Position numbers and translations under genes: made by a program. The notes below the pieces were generated by a model. That model did not search any database. It was not told the DNA's origin and saw nothing but the letters and a program-made list of their open reading frames with translations. Shown piece by piece: positions 1 through 6,897 of a DNA stretch of 27,690 nt (positions within the stretch are counted from its first letter, which is position 1; every line of letters starts with the position of its first letter). The stretch comes from JALZCH01 sp036400075 (GTDB lineage: Bacteria; Acidobacteriota; Blastocatellia; Pyrinomonadales; Pyrinomonadaceae), in NCBI GenBank assembly GCA_036400075.1, contig DASWLV010000262.1, positions 1 through 27,690 on the forward strand, given 5' to 3'.

Positions 1-82
1 ATATTATTATTACGTTGCGGCAGTTGATTCAGCCGGAAACCAGAGCCAGCCTTCTGAAATTGTTTCCGAATTGGTACCTTAA
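1..82 (+). CDS. C-terminal end of a fibronectin type III-like protein (partial)
   Basis: Reading from base 2, an open frame runs off the left edge and ends at TAA 80-82. It encodes 26 residues, containing YYVAAVDSAGNQSQPSE and then a short tail. The pattern Y-x-V-x-A-V-D-x-x-G-N-x-S-x-P-S is the last two strands of a fibronectin type III domain, so the gene is probably an extracellular or surface protein ending in an FnIII repeat. Only the last domain edge is visible, so catalytic or other domains upstream cannot be judged. The stop lies 4 bases before the start of the next gene, so the two are likely co-transcribed. Confidence 0.65.
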   Translation, partial: YYYYVAAVDSAGNQSQPSEIVSELVP

Positions 83-86
83 ACTT

Positions 87-863
87 ATGAAAATATGTCG
101 TTTTATTTCCAAAAATTCAAAAGATCCGCAATTCGGCGTTCTTACTGATGAGCTGATTGAGCCGATTTCTGCGGGCGACGTTTTCGCCGGTAATTTTCAG
201 GTTGGTGCGGCGATTGGGTTGTCAGATGCACGTCTTTTGCCGCCTGTCTCGCCTTCGAAAATTGTTTGCGTCGGGCGGAATTACGCCGAACACGCTCGAG
301 AGCTTGGTAACGAAGTTCCAAAAGAACCACTTTTATTTCTCAAAGCCCCGACTTCACTCATTGTCGGCGGAGAGCCAATTATTATTCCCCCTCAATCAAA
401 ACAAGTTGAACATGAAGGAGAACTCGCTGTCGTTATCGGACGCATCGCCAAAAATCTCGGCGAAAACGAAAATCCGTTTGATTACATCTTCGGTTACGCT
501 TGTTTGAATGATGTAACCGCCAGAGATTTACAGCGAAAAGACGTTCAATTTACCCGCGCCAAATCTTTCGACACATTTTGTCCGGTCGGTACTTTTGTGG
601 AAACCGATTTAAATCCGTTGAATATCAATCTACAGGTGCGCGTCAACGGCTCTCTCAGACAAAGCGGCAACACAAATCAAATGGTGTTTCCCATCCCCGA
701 ATTGATACGTTATATCTCGCATCAGATGACGCTTTTACCCGGAGATTTGATTGCCACTGGTACGCCTTCCGGCGTCGGTCAATTAAAAGACGGCGAGACG
801 GTCGAAGTTGAGATTGAAGGAATTGGTGTTTTGAGCAATCCTGTTAGAAAATCAGAAGTATAA
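87..863 (+). CDS. Fumarylacetoacetate hydrolase (FAH) family protein
   Basis: 258 residues, the usual length for the compact FAH-fold acylpyruvate hydrolases and oxaloacetate decarboxylases. Seen: KIVCVGRNYAEHA (residues 58-70), the metal-site acidic pair HEGEL (E110, E112), NDVTARDLQ with D142, and the C-terminal LLPGDLIATGTPSGVG signature. The family uses a divalent metal held by two Glu and one Asp to cleave C-C bonds in 2-oxo acids such as acylpyruvates; the exact substrate cannot be told from sequence. The start was set at ATG 87. The same frame stays open back to an ATG at 15, but those 24 codons overlap the end of the upstream FnIII gene and do not look like FAH protein, whereas MKICRF is a typical FAH start. 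The next gene begins 13 bases downstream with a good Shine-Dalgarno, suggesting an operon. Confidence 0.9.
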   Translation: MKICRFISKNSKDPQFGVLTDELIEPISAGDVFAGNFQVGAAIGLSDARLLPPVSPSKIVCVGRNYAEHARELGNEVPKEPLLFLKAPTSLIVGGEPIIIPPQSKQVEHEGELAVVIGRIAKNLGENENPFDYIFGYACLNDVTARDLQRKDVQFTRAKSFDTFCPVGTFVETDLNPLNINLQVRVNGSLRQSGNTNQMVFPIPELIRYISHQMTLLPGDLIATGTPSGVGQLKDGETVEVEIEGIGVLSNPVRKSEV

Positions 864-876
864 CGGAGGAAGATTT

Positions 877-1527
877 ATGAAATTTTTTATAGACACGGCT
901 AATTTAAACGAAATTCGGGAATGTGCCGAAATGGGACTGATTGATGGCGTAACGACAAATCCCAGCCTTATTGCCAAAGAAGCGGGCGTTGATTTCAAAG
1001 AACATATCGCGGCGATTTGCCAAATCACGCCCGGCGATGTTTCTGCCGAAGTAACTAGCTTAGACGCTGAAGGAATGATTCGTGAAGGACGCGAATATGC
1101 GAAAATCGCTCCGAATGTGGTCGTCAAATGCCCGCTCACGCTCGACGGTTTGAAAGCAACCCGCACGCTCGATTCCGAAGGCATTAAAGTAAACGTCACG
1201 CTTTGTTTTTCGGCATCACAAGCGATTCTGGCGGCGAAAGCCGGGGCGACTTATATTTCGCCTTTTATCGGCAGACTCGATGACATTTCGCACAACGGTT
1301 TGCAGCTCATCGCGGAAATCGTTGAGATTTACAACAATTACAGTTGGAAAACACAGGTTCTCGCGGCGAGCATCCGCAGCCCGATGCATCTGGTTGAATC
1401 CGCGCGAATGGGCGCTCACGTTTCGACGATTCCGTATAAAGTGATTCTGCAACTGGTCAAACATCCTTTGACAGATGCCGGCGTCGAACAATTTTTGTCC
1501 GATTGGAAGAAAAGCGGACGCGGTTAA
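877..1527 (+). CDS. TalC/FSA-type transaldolase (fructose-6-phosphate aldolase family)
   Basis: 216 residues, the length of the short transaldolase/FSA family. It begins MKFFIDTANLNEI, carries GVTTNPSLIAKE (residues 24-34), and has the Schiff-base lysine in VVVKCPLT (K84). NVTLCFSASQAILAAKAGA and YISPFIGRLDDI are further family blocks. These cytoplasmic class I aldolases either transfer dihydroxyacetone units in the non-oxidative pentose phosphate pathway or cleave fructose 6-phosphate; transaldolase is the commoner activity for this subgroup, but the two cannot be separated here. The start is supported by GGAGGA at 865-870, six bases before the ATG. A hairpin follows the stop. Transaldolase would draw on sedoheptulose 7-phosphate, also the precursor for the heptose genes far downstream, but there is no direct link. 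Confidence 0.92.
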   Translation: MKFFIDTANLNEIRECAEMGLIDGVTTNPSLIAKEAGVDFKEHIAAICQITPGDVSAEVTSLDAEGMIREGREYAKIAPNVVVKCPLTLDGLKATRTLDSEGIKVNVTLCFSASQAILAAKAGATYISPFIGRLDDISHNGLQLIAEIVEIYNNYSWKTQVLAASIRSPMHLVESARMGAHVSTIPYKVILQLVKHPLTDAGVEQFLSDWKKSGRG

Positions 1528-1555
1528 AGTTATAGCCATTACGACTAAAACATTA

Positions 1556-1605
1556 ATAAAGGCACAGAGAGAGTGAGATATAAAGAATAAGCTCTGTGCC
1601 TTTAT
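1556..1605 (+). terminator. Hairpin downstream of the transaldolase gene
   Basis: Perfect 14-base inverted repeat: the left arm at 1556-1569 (core AAAGGCACAGAG) pairs with 1592-1605 (core CTCTGTGCCTTT) around a 22-base loop. It sits between the transaldolase stop and the ABC ATPase start. The following T-tract is short and broken, so it may be a weak intrinsic terminator or an mRNA 3' stabiliser. Confidence 0.6.
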
Positions 1606-1618
1606 CATTATGTAATCA

Positions 1619-2530
1619 ATGCCCGCAGCAAAAGCGATTGAAGCGGAAAATCTGACCAAGCTTTTCGGCGAGCGCCGCGCCGTTGACGGCATTTCGTTTT
1701 CGGTTTCGGCTGGAGAAACGTTTGCACTTCTCGGTCCCAATGGGGCGGGAAAATCAACCACGATGCGGATGATCGCCTGTCGTTCGCCGCTTTCGAGCGG
1801 CGAATTACGAATCGAGGGCTTTGACGCTAAAATCGAAGACCGCCGGATTCGCCGCCTGATTGGCGTTGTTCCGCAGGAAAACAATCTCGACCCGGATTTG
1901 AACGTTCGGGAAAATCTGCGGGTTTATGCCGGTTATTATCGTTTGGAAAGCGTCGTAACCGAAAATCGAATTGACGAATTGCTCGATTTTATCCGACTCA
2001 AAAATCGTTCCGGTTCAAGGATTGACGAATTATCCGGCGGAATGAAACGTCGCCTGATGATCGCCCGCGCCCTGCTGCATCGCCCGCGGATTTTGCTGCT
2101 CGACGAGCCGACGACCGGGCTTGACCCTAATGTACGGCAGGAGATTTGGGAAAAGCTCGAAGAATTGCGTCGCGAGGAAAATCTGACGATCCTGCTTTCG
2201 ACTCATTATATGGACGAAGCCGAAAAGCTCTGTCAGCGCCTTCTGGTTTTATCGCAAGGCAGCATTGTCGCCGAAGGAGTTCCGCGCGAGTTGATCGAAA
2301 AAGAAGCGTCGAAATACGCGCTCGAAGTGCGTGAAGCCGCCGCTTTTCCTCTGCTTTCGTCAGAAAACGGCGTCCGCGCTGCGTCGCGCGGCTCGACTCA
2401 TTTATATTTTGCCGAAACTGCTGAAAAGCTGCTGCCTTTAATGTCTTTTTACAATGCGCGGCAAATGATCGTTCGTCCTTCAAATTTGGAAGACGTTTTT
2501 TTGCAGTTGACCGAAAACGAGGAAAATTAG
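1619..2530 (+). CDS. ABC-2 exporter ATP-binding protein (NodI/DrrA/CcmA type)
   Basis: 303 residues. All ABC ATPase motifs are intact: Walker A GPNGAGKST (39-47), Q-loop Q86, signature LSGGMKRR (138-145), Walker B with catalytic Glu LLLDEPTTGLDP (159-170) and H-loop STHYMDEAE (H196). The C-terminal extension of about 90 residues is typical of the DrrA/NodI group, which drives two-component exporters for drugs, lipids or lipo-oligosaccharides. The partner is probably the NodJ-like permease gene at 3078, separated from it by one inserted gene. No Shine-Dalgarno is evident before the ATG, and the transaldolase hairpin lies 14 bases upstream, so it may have its own transcript. The substrate is not predictable. 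Confidence 0.9.
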   Translation: MPAAKAIEAENLTKLFGERRAVDGISFSVSAGETFALLGPNGAGKSTTMRMIACRSPLSSGELRIEGFDAKIEDRRIRRLIGVVPQENNLDPDLNVRENLRVYAGYYRLESVVTENRIDELLDFIRLKNRSGSRIDELSGGMKRRLMIARALLHRPRILLLDEPTTGLDPNVRQEIWEKLEELRREENLTILLSTHYMDEAEKLCQRLLVLSQGSIVAEGVPRELIEKEASKYALEVREAAAFPLLSSENGVRAASRGSTHLYFAETAEKLLPLMSFYNARQMIVRPSNLEDVFLQLTENEEN

Positions 2531-2595
2531 AAATGCTGAAAACTGTTTGCGGTCTAATAAGTCAAAAATAAAGGGTTTCCTCTATTTTATAGTTA

Positions 2596-3081
2596 ATGAA
2601 AAATCGAAAAATAAGAGTCGAAGCACTTAAATACGACAGTTCGATTCATCGCAGTTGGGATTGCTCGCTAATTGGCGAGAATGATGAATTGTGGGAGTTT
2701 GTCGGAATTTTCCCGGATGAAATAAAACATCCGCTTCTCGGCGTTATCAGACCCAACACAGTTTCTTACGAGTTTTATTGGAAAAATCGCTGGTACAATG
2801 TTTTTCGATTTCACCAGCCGGAGGGTGAGCTGCGAAATTTTTATTGTAACGTCAATTTGCCGCCCGTTCTGCGCGGAAACGTTTTGACTTACATTGATTT
2901 GGATATAGACGTTTTGGTTGCGCCGGATTTCGGTTATCAAATCTTAGATTTGGACGAGTTCGAGGAAAACGCTGCAAAACATAAATACCCGGCGGAAACA
3001 ATCGAAAAAGCGCAGGCGAGCTTGCGCGAATTAATTCGATTGATTGAAAAAAGGCTATTCCCTTTTGACTTTAAATCTTGA
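2596..3081 (+). CDS. DUF402-like protein, possible nucleoside di-/triphosphatase
   Basis: 161 residues. The centre and C-terminal half match the DUF402 pattern: a tryptophan-rich beta region (WEFVGIFP; YEFYWKNRWYNVFRF), then FYCNVNLPPVLRG, TYIDLDIDVLV and YQILDLDEFEENAAKHKYP, with the paired acidic residues (D-L-D-I-D and D-L-D-E-F) that hold metal in the family. Characterised relatives (Staphylococcus Ntdp, Streptomyces FomD-type proteins) hydrolyse nucleoside phosphates with Mg2+/Mn2+. The cytoplasmic role here is unknown. It lies between the ATPase and permease genes of an ABC-2 exporter, and its TGA stop overlaps the permease TTG start (TTGA), which suggests translational coupling to the permease. 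Confidence 0.7.
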   Translation: MKNRKIRVEALKYDSSIHRSWDCSLIGENDELWEFVGIFPDEIKHPLLGVIRPNTVSYEFYWKNRWYNVFRFHQPEGELRNFYCNVNLPPVLRGNVLTYIDLDIDVLVAPDFGYQILDLDEFEENAAKHKYPAETIEKAQASLRELIRLIEKRLFPFDFKS

Positions 3082-3857
3082 GATTGGCGCTTTTACAAAT
3101 TGATTGGCTCGACGTTTATGCGGTCTGGCGGCGAAATCTGCTGGTTTATCGCCGTTTGTGGAAAACCGAATTGGTGGCGCCGATTATCGAGCCGATTTTT
3201 ACGTTTTTCGCATTCGGGTTCGGCGTCGGATCACTGGTCGCCTCCAACGTCGAAGGCTTGAGTTATCTTTCGTTCGTCGGCGCTGGCGTTTTGGCTTTTA
3301 CAGTGCTGATGCGCTCGCTTTTTGAATTGACCTACGGCGCTTATTTTCGGATGGTTTATCAATCAACTTACGACGCGATTTTGGCGACCCCGGTTTCGGT
3401 CGAATCACTCGCGTTCGGCGAAATTCTGTGGGGCGTGACCAAAGCCGCGATTGACTGCGTTTTTATTTTAATAATCATATGGGCTTTCGGCGCGGCGTCT
3501 TCCATGCTTGCGCCGCTTGCTTTTGTTCCGTTGCTGCTCGGCTCGCTTTTTCTCGGTGCTCTGGCACTCGGTACAACCGCCCAAATATTTGAGATTGACC
3601 ATTTCAACATTTTTTTCGCCGCCTTTTTTTCGGGGATTTTTGTGACGGGTGCCTGGTTTCCGATTGAAATGCTCCCCGTTTGGCTCCAAGCGTTCGCTTA
3701 CGTTTTGCCGATTACGAGCGCGATTGATTTGGCGCGGGCTTGTTTGAACAATGCTTTCGCTCTGCGCCACATTTTTGAGTTTGTTTATCTGCTCGCGGTC
3801 GCTTTTATTTTTACCGAATGGGCTTTGCGCTCTATGCGCCGCAGGTTGGTCGTTTAA
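3078..3857 (+). CDS. ABC-2 type transporter permease (NodJ-like)
   Basis: 259 residues with about six hydrophobic segments. The N-terminal part (VYRRLWKTELVAPIIEPIFT) followed by FFAFGFGVGSLV and the central ALGTTAQIFEIDHFNIF and GAWFPIEMLPVWLQ blocks are typical of the NodJ/DrrB-type ABC-2 membrane subunit. It would form the inner-membrane channel energised by the ATPase encoded at 1619-2530. The start is a TTG that overlaps the TGA of the preceding gene; no ATG occurs before the conserved N-terminal region, so TTG is the best choice. The substrate is unknown: NodIJ proteins export lipo-chitin oligosaccharides, and homologues export varied amphiphiles. Confidence 0.88.
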   Translation: MRLALLQIDWLDVYAVWRRNLLVYRRLWKTELVAPIIEPIFTFFAFGFGVGSLVASNVEGLSYLSFVGAGVLAFTVLMRSLFELTYGAYFRMVYQSTYDAILATPVSVESLAFGEILWGVTKAAIDCVFILIIIWAFGAASSMLAPLAFVPLLLGSLFLGALALGTTAQIFEIDHFNIFFAAFFSGIFVTGAWFPIEMLPVWLQAFAYVLPITSAIDLARACLNNAFALRHIFEFVYLLAVAFIFTEWALRSMRRRLVV

Positions 3858-3915
3858 AACTGTTACTTTTTTTCTTTTTCGTTATAAAATCGAAGAAATT
3901 TTTTTTTTGAAATTT

Positions 3916-5472
3916 ATGACACCGCAGCAAAAATCTACGACAAAACTGGAATTGTTACGACAAAAATCCCGCGAAGCCGAGCTGGGCGGCGGTGAAAAAA
4001 GACTTGAAAAACAAAAAGCGTCGGGAAAAATGACCGCTCGCGAGCGGATCGAATTCTTTCTTGATGAAGGCACTTTCGAAGAATTCGACAAATTCGTCGT
4101 TCATCGCTCGCACGATTTTGGACTCGAAAAACAAAAATTTTTAGGCGACGGCGTGATCACGGGACACGGATTGGTTGATGGGCGTCCCGTGTTCGTTTTC
4201 GCGCAGGATTTCACGATATTCGGCGGCTCTTTGTCGGAAACTTTCGCCGAAAAAATCTGCAAGATAATGGATATGGCGATGAAAACGGGCGCTCCTTTAA
4301 TCGGCTTAAACGACTCCGGCGGCGCTCGAATTCAGGAAGGCGTCGTCTCTCTGGGCGGTTATGCGGATATTTTTCTGCGGAACACTCTTGCTTCCGGCGT
4401 GATTCCGCAGATTTCCTGCATTATGGGACCGTGCGCGGGCGGCGCGGTTTATTCTCCGGCAATCACAGACTTCAACATTATGGTCAAAGACACTTCGTAT
4501 ATGTTTATTACGGGACCGGATGTAATAAAAACCGTTACGCACGAAGATGTCACCAAAGACGAGCTGGGCGGTGCGATGACGCACAATCAAAAATCGGGTG
4601 TAGCGCATTTCGCTGCCGACAACGACGAGCATTGCTTGCGTTTGACGCGAGAACTGTTGTCTTTTATTCCATCAAACAATATGGAAGATGCGCCGTTTGT
4701 CCCGACCGCCGATCCCGCCAATCGAATCGAGGCGAAATTAAATGAACTCGTTCCCGAATTATCGAATCAGCCTTACGACATTCGCGACATTATCAATACG
4801 GTTGTTGACGACAATTATTTTTTTGAAGTTCAACCGCATTATGCACCCAATATCGTCATCGGTTTTGCGCGCTTGGGTGGTTTTTCGGTCGGCATCGTTG
4901 CAAATCAACCGGCGTTTTTAGCCGGCGTCCTGGATATTGACGCTTCGGTCAAGGCGGCGCGTTTCGTTCGCTTCTGCGATTGCTTCAACATTCCTCTGAT
5001 CACTTTTGAAGACGTTCCCGGCTTTCTGCCCGGTGTCAATCAAGAGCATTTCGGGATCATCCGCCACGGCGCGAAGCTGCTTTACGCTTTCGCAGAAGCG
5101 ACAGTGCCGAAGATTACTGTCATCACACGCAAAGCATACGGCGGAGCATATTGCGTGATGGCGTCGAAACATATCCGAACGGACATCAATTTTGCATATC
5201 CGACGGCGGAGATCGCCGTCATGGGCGCGGAAGGCGCGGTTGGAGTTTTGCTCAGAAAAGAAATCGCCGAAGGGGGCGAGGATTTCAGAAAAGGGAAAAT
5301 CGCTGAGTTCGAAGATAAATTCGCTAATCCCTACATCGCTGCCGAGCGAGGTTTTGTTGACGAAGTTATCGAACCGGCTTTCACGAGACCGAAATTAATT
5401 CGCGCGCTCACTCTTCTGCAAAATAAAAAAGACAGCAATCCGCCGAAAAAACACGGCAATATTCCGCTTTGA
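3916..5472 (+). CDS. pccB: Acyl-CoA carboxylase carboxyltransferase subunit (propionyl-CoA carboxylase beta type)
   Basis: 518 residues, normal for PccB/AccD5-type carboxyltransferases. Two crotonase-fold halves are visible: an N-terminal half with KMTARERIEFFLDEGTFEE, LIGLNDSGGARIQEGV, GPCAGGAVYSPAITDF and MFITGPDVIKTVTHE, and a C-terminal half with DVPGFLPGVNQEHFGIIRHG, KITVITRKAYGGAYCVMASK and AVMGAEGAVGVLL. It transfers CO2 from carboxybiotin to an acyl-CoA, most often propionyl-CoA, in a complex with a biotin carboxylase/BCCP subunit that is not in this window. The sodium-pumping methylmalonyl-CoA decarboxylase alpha subunit is the main alternative. The frame is open back to 3751, but those 55 codons overlap the permease gene and are not family-like; MTPQQKS at 3916 is the likely start. 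A run of ten T lies 8-17 bases before it. Confidence 0.88.
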   Translation: MTPQQKSTTKLELLRQKSREAELGGGEKRLEKQKASGKMTARERIEFFLDEGTFEEFDKFVVHRSHDFGLEKQKFLGDGVITGHGLVDGRPVFVFAQDFTIFGGSLSETFAEKICKIMDMAMKTGAPLIGLNDSGGARIQEGVVSLGGYADIFLRNTLASGVIPQISCIMGPCAGGAVYSPAITDFNIMVKDTSYMFITGPDVIKTVTHEDVTKDELGGAMTHNQKSGVAHFAADNDEHCLRLTRELLSFIPSNNMEDAPFVPTADPANRIEAKLNELVPELSNQPYDIRDIINTVVDDNYFFEVQPHYAPNIVIGFARLGGFSVGIVANQPAFLAGVLDIDASVKAARFVRFCDCFNIPLITFEDVPGFLPGVNQEHFGIIRHGAKLLYAFAEATVPKITVITRKAYGGAYCVMASKHIRTDINFAYPTAEIAVMGAEGAVGVLLRKEIAEGGEDFRKGKIAEFEDKFANPYIAAERGFVDEVIEPAFTRPKLIRALTLLQNKKDSNPPKKHGNIPL

Positions 5473-5486
5473 TTATTTCACAAAAA

Positions 5487-5518
5487 ACTTTAAGAGTCGG
5501 AAACCCGACTCTTAAAGT
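5487..5518. terminator. Perfect hairpin at convergent junction, copy 1
   Basis: Arms ACTTTAAGAGTCGG (5487-5500) and CCGACTCTTAAAGT (5505-5518) are a perfect 14-base inverted repeat with a four-base AAAC loop. On the minus strand the stem is followed by six T (complement of 5482-5487), so it is best read as an intrinsic terminator for the leftward genes; it lies 15 bases after the pccB stop and may also act on the + strand. Confidence 0.75.
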
Positions 5519-5538
5519 AAAACTGCTAAAGCATCTTC

Positions 5539-5573
5539 TCAACTTTCGCATTAAATTCCAATGCGAAAGTTGA
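5539..5573. terminator. Perfect hairpin at convergent junction, copy 2
   Basis: Arms TCAACTTTCGCATT (5539-5552) and AATGCGAAAGTTGA (5560-5573) form a perfect 14-base stem with a seven-base loop. It ends one base before the stop codon of the minus-strand gene at 5575. It has no T-tract on either side, so alone it would be a weak terminator; in tandem with the hairpin at 5487 it probably insulates the two convergent units. Confidence 0.55.
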
Positions 5574-5574
5574 A

Positions 5575-6393
5575 TTAGTTTGAAAACGGCGGATTCGAAT
5601 CTTCGTCGTCGGTTGGTTCCGTTGTTTCCGGCTGCTTTTGCCCGGCATCTTTCGATTTAATCGTTTTCGAATCTATAACGTAGAGGTCTGCTTCGACGCG
5701 GGCGCGTAATTTTTCCACCAGCGAGTCGGCGTTGGCAATCGCTGTTTCGAGTCTGGCGCGGGTGATCTGAACTTGATTGATTTGCTCGCGCAAACGCGTT
5801 TTTTCGGCTTCAAGTATTTTGCGGCGCGTTTCGCGCACTTCTTCGGGGCGCGTCGAACCGATAACGGCTGTATCGAGTTGAATCGCTTCGGGTCTGGCTT
5901 GATATTCAAGCTGCTGCATTTTGGCGTTTAAGTCCGATTCGCGCGCAAGTGTCTCTTCCAATTTTCGCCGGAAATTATCCGCTCGCTCTTCCGCGACGCT
6001 GAGCTTTTCCAAATCCTCAACGCCGCTTTTTTCGCGCAGAGCTTTTACCTGCTCACGCAGCGTATTTACCTCACGCTGCAAGGCAGCGCTGCTCCGCGAA
6101 GCGTTTGATTGATTCGCGTTTGGCACAGCAGTTTGTTTTCCGTTTCCCGTTTCGCGTCTTCCGGGCGAAGGATTGACGATCATTTTCCCGCCGTTTTCCT
6201 GATTTTCGATTTCTTCAGCCGTGCTGACGATTTCCGGCTCAATAATCTGCGCCGAATTATTCAACTGCGGTCTAATCGTCGTATTATTTGCGCGGCGGGT
6301 TGTTTTTTTCCGCCGCTGAGTTTGCGCTTCGGCGGCAAAAACAAAAGCTCCAAGCAAAACTATTAACGTTAAAATCCCCGAAAAAATCTTCAT
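5575..6393 (-). CDS. Secreted or periplasmic coiled-coil protein, function unknown
   Basis: 272 residues. The N-terminus is a clear Sec signal peptide: MKIFSG, a hydrophobic core LTLIVLLGAFVFA, then AEAQ, with cleavage likely near residue 23-24. A low-complexity region rich in Arg, Thr, Asn and Gln follows (about 25-100), then a heptad-rich helical region (about 103-235, e.g. ALQREVNTLREQVKALRE and LEETLARESDLNAKMQQLE) that should form a coiled coil, and an acidic Pro/Ser/Asn tail. No enzymatic motif was seen. Its ATG overlaps the TGA of the upstream small gene (ATGA), so the two are probably translated together. The coiled coil suggests an envelope-structure role, but that is only a guess. 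Confidence 0.8.
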   Translation of the reverse strand: MKIFSGILTLIVLLGAFVFAAEAQTQRRKKTTRRANNTTIRPQLNNSAQIIEPEIVSTAEEIENQENGGKMIVNPSPGRRETGNGKQTAVPNANQSNASRSSAALQREVNTLREQVKALREKSGVEDLEKLSVAEERADNFRRKLEETLARESDLNAKMQQLEYQARPEAIQLDTAVIGSTRPEEVRETRRKILEAEKTRLREQINQVQITRARLETAIANADSLVEKLRARVEADLYVIDSKTIKSKDAGQKQPETTEPTDDEDSNPPFSN

Positions 6394-6665
6394 CGTTTTT
6401 TCCCCTCTAAGTCCGGCTTATCCGGGATTATATCGCCGGTAAAAAGCTCCACGACGTTTTTCGCCGTTCCGACGATTGGCGTCGCGTCCAAAGCCGAGTG
6501 AGCGATGCCTCTGATCCACCCTTTTTTCTTGATGCTATAGCCCGTCAAACCGATGGCTAAAGCCGTTCCAACAAAAGGCAGAGGCTTAATCAAACGCTTG
6601 GCGACCTGCCAGCCGCCCACTCTCGCAACTTTTCTGGTTAAACTCTTTTTTTTCTCGTCTTCCAT
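6390..6665 (-). CDS. Small hydrophobic orphan protein
   Basis: 91 residues from ATG 6665, preceded by GGAGG ten bases upstream; the frame stays open to 6725 but the extra 20 codons have no ribosome site in their favour. The protein has a charged N-terminus (MEDEKKKSLTRKVARVGG), a hydrophobic stretch PFVGTALAIGLTGYSI and a Gly/Ala-rich segment ALDATPIVGTAKNVVELFTG, ending in a charged tail. It may be a membrane-associated or hairpin-inserting protein. I do not recognise a family. It is the first gene of a two-gene unit with the coiled-coil secreted protein, coupled through a four-base ATGA overlap, so the two may work at the same envelope site. Confidence 0.65.
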   Translation of the reverse strand: MEDEKKKSLTRKVARVGGWQVAKRLIKPLPFVGTALAIGLTGYSIKKKGWIRGIAHSALDATPIVGTAKNVVELFTGDIIPDKPDLEGKKR

Positions 6666-6897
6666 CCGAAACCCGCCTCCAAACATCTTTTCAGATGCAA
6701 ATTTTATAACGAACATTTGCCGCACGCGCTATGCTATCTTTTTTATTTGATGTTGGAAACAATCAAATTTATTTTCAGTTCTATAAATTTACCGATTAAA
6801 ATTTTCGGCGAAACCTGCTCGGCGCAGCTTTTTGATTTACACGCCGCTGCGAAACGGTTAGTTGCAGGATTTTAAATTTTGTCTTTGATTTTGCTTT

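Noticed and set aside
1216..1884. 222-codon minus-strand open frame across the transaldolase end and ABC ATPase start
   Set aside because: It is antisense to two well-supported genes, spans their intergenic hairpin, and its translation shows no family motif.
3751..3915. N-terminal extension of the carboxyltransferase frame
   Set aside because: The 55 codons overlap the permease gene and the following T-rich gap, and have no similarity to carboxyltransferases; the family start is at 3916.
6666..6897. Divergent promoter region between the small hydrophobic gene and the degenerate ABC ATPase
   Set aside because: TATAAA occurs on the minus strand about 60 bases before the small gene, but without a matching -35 hexamer; nothing firm enough to annotate.
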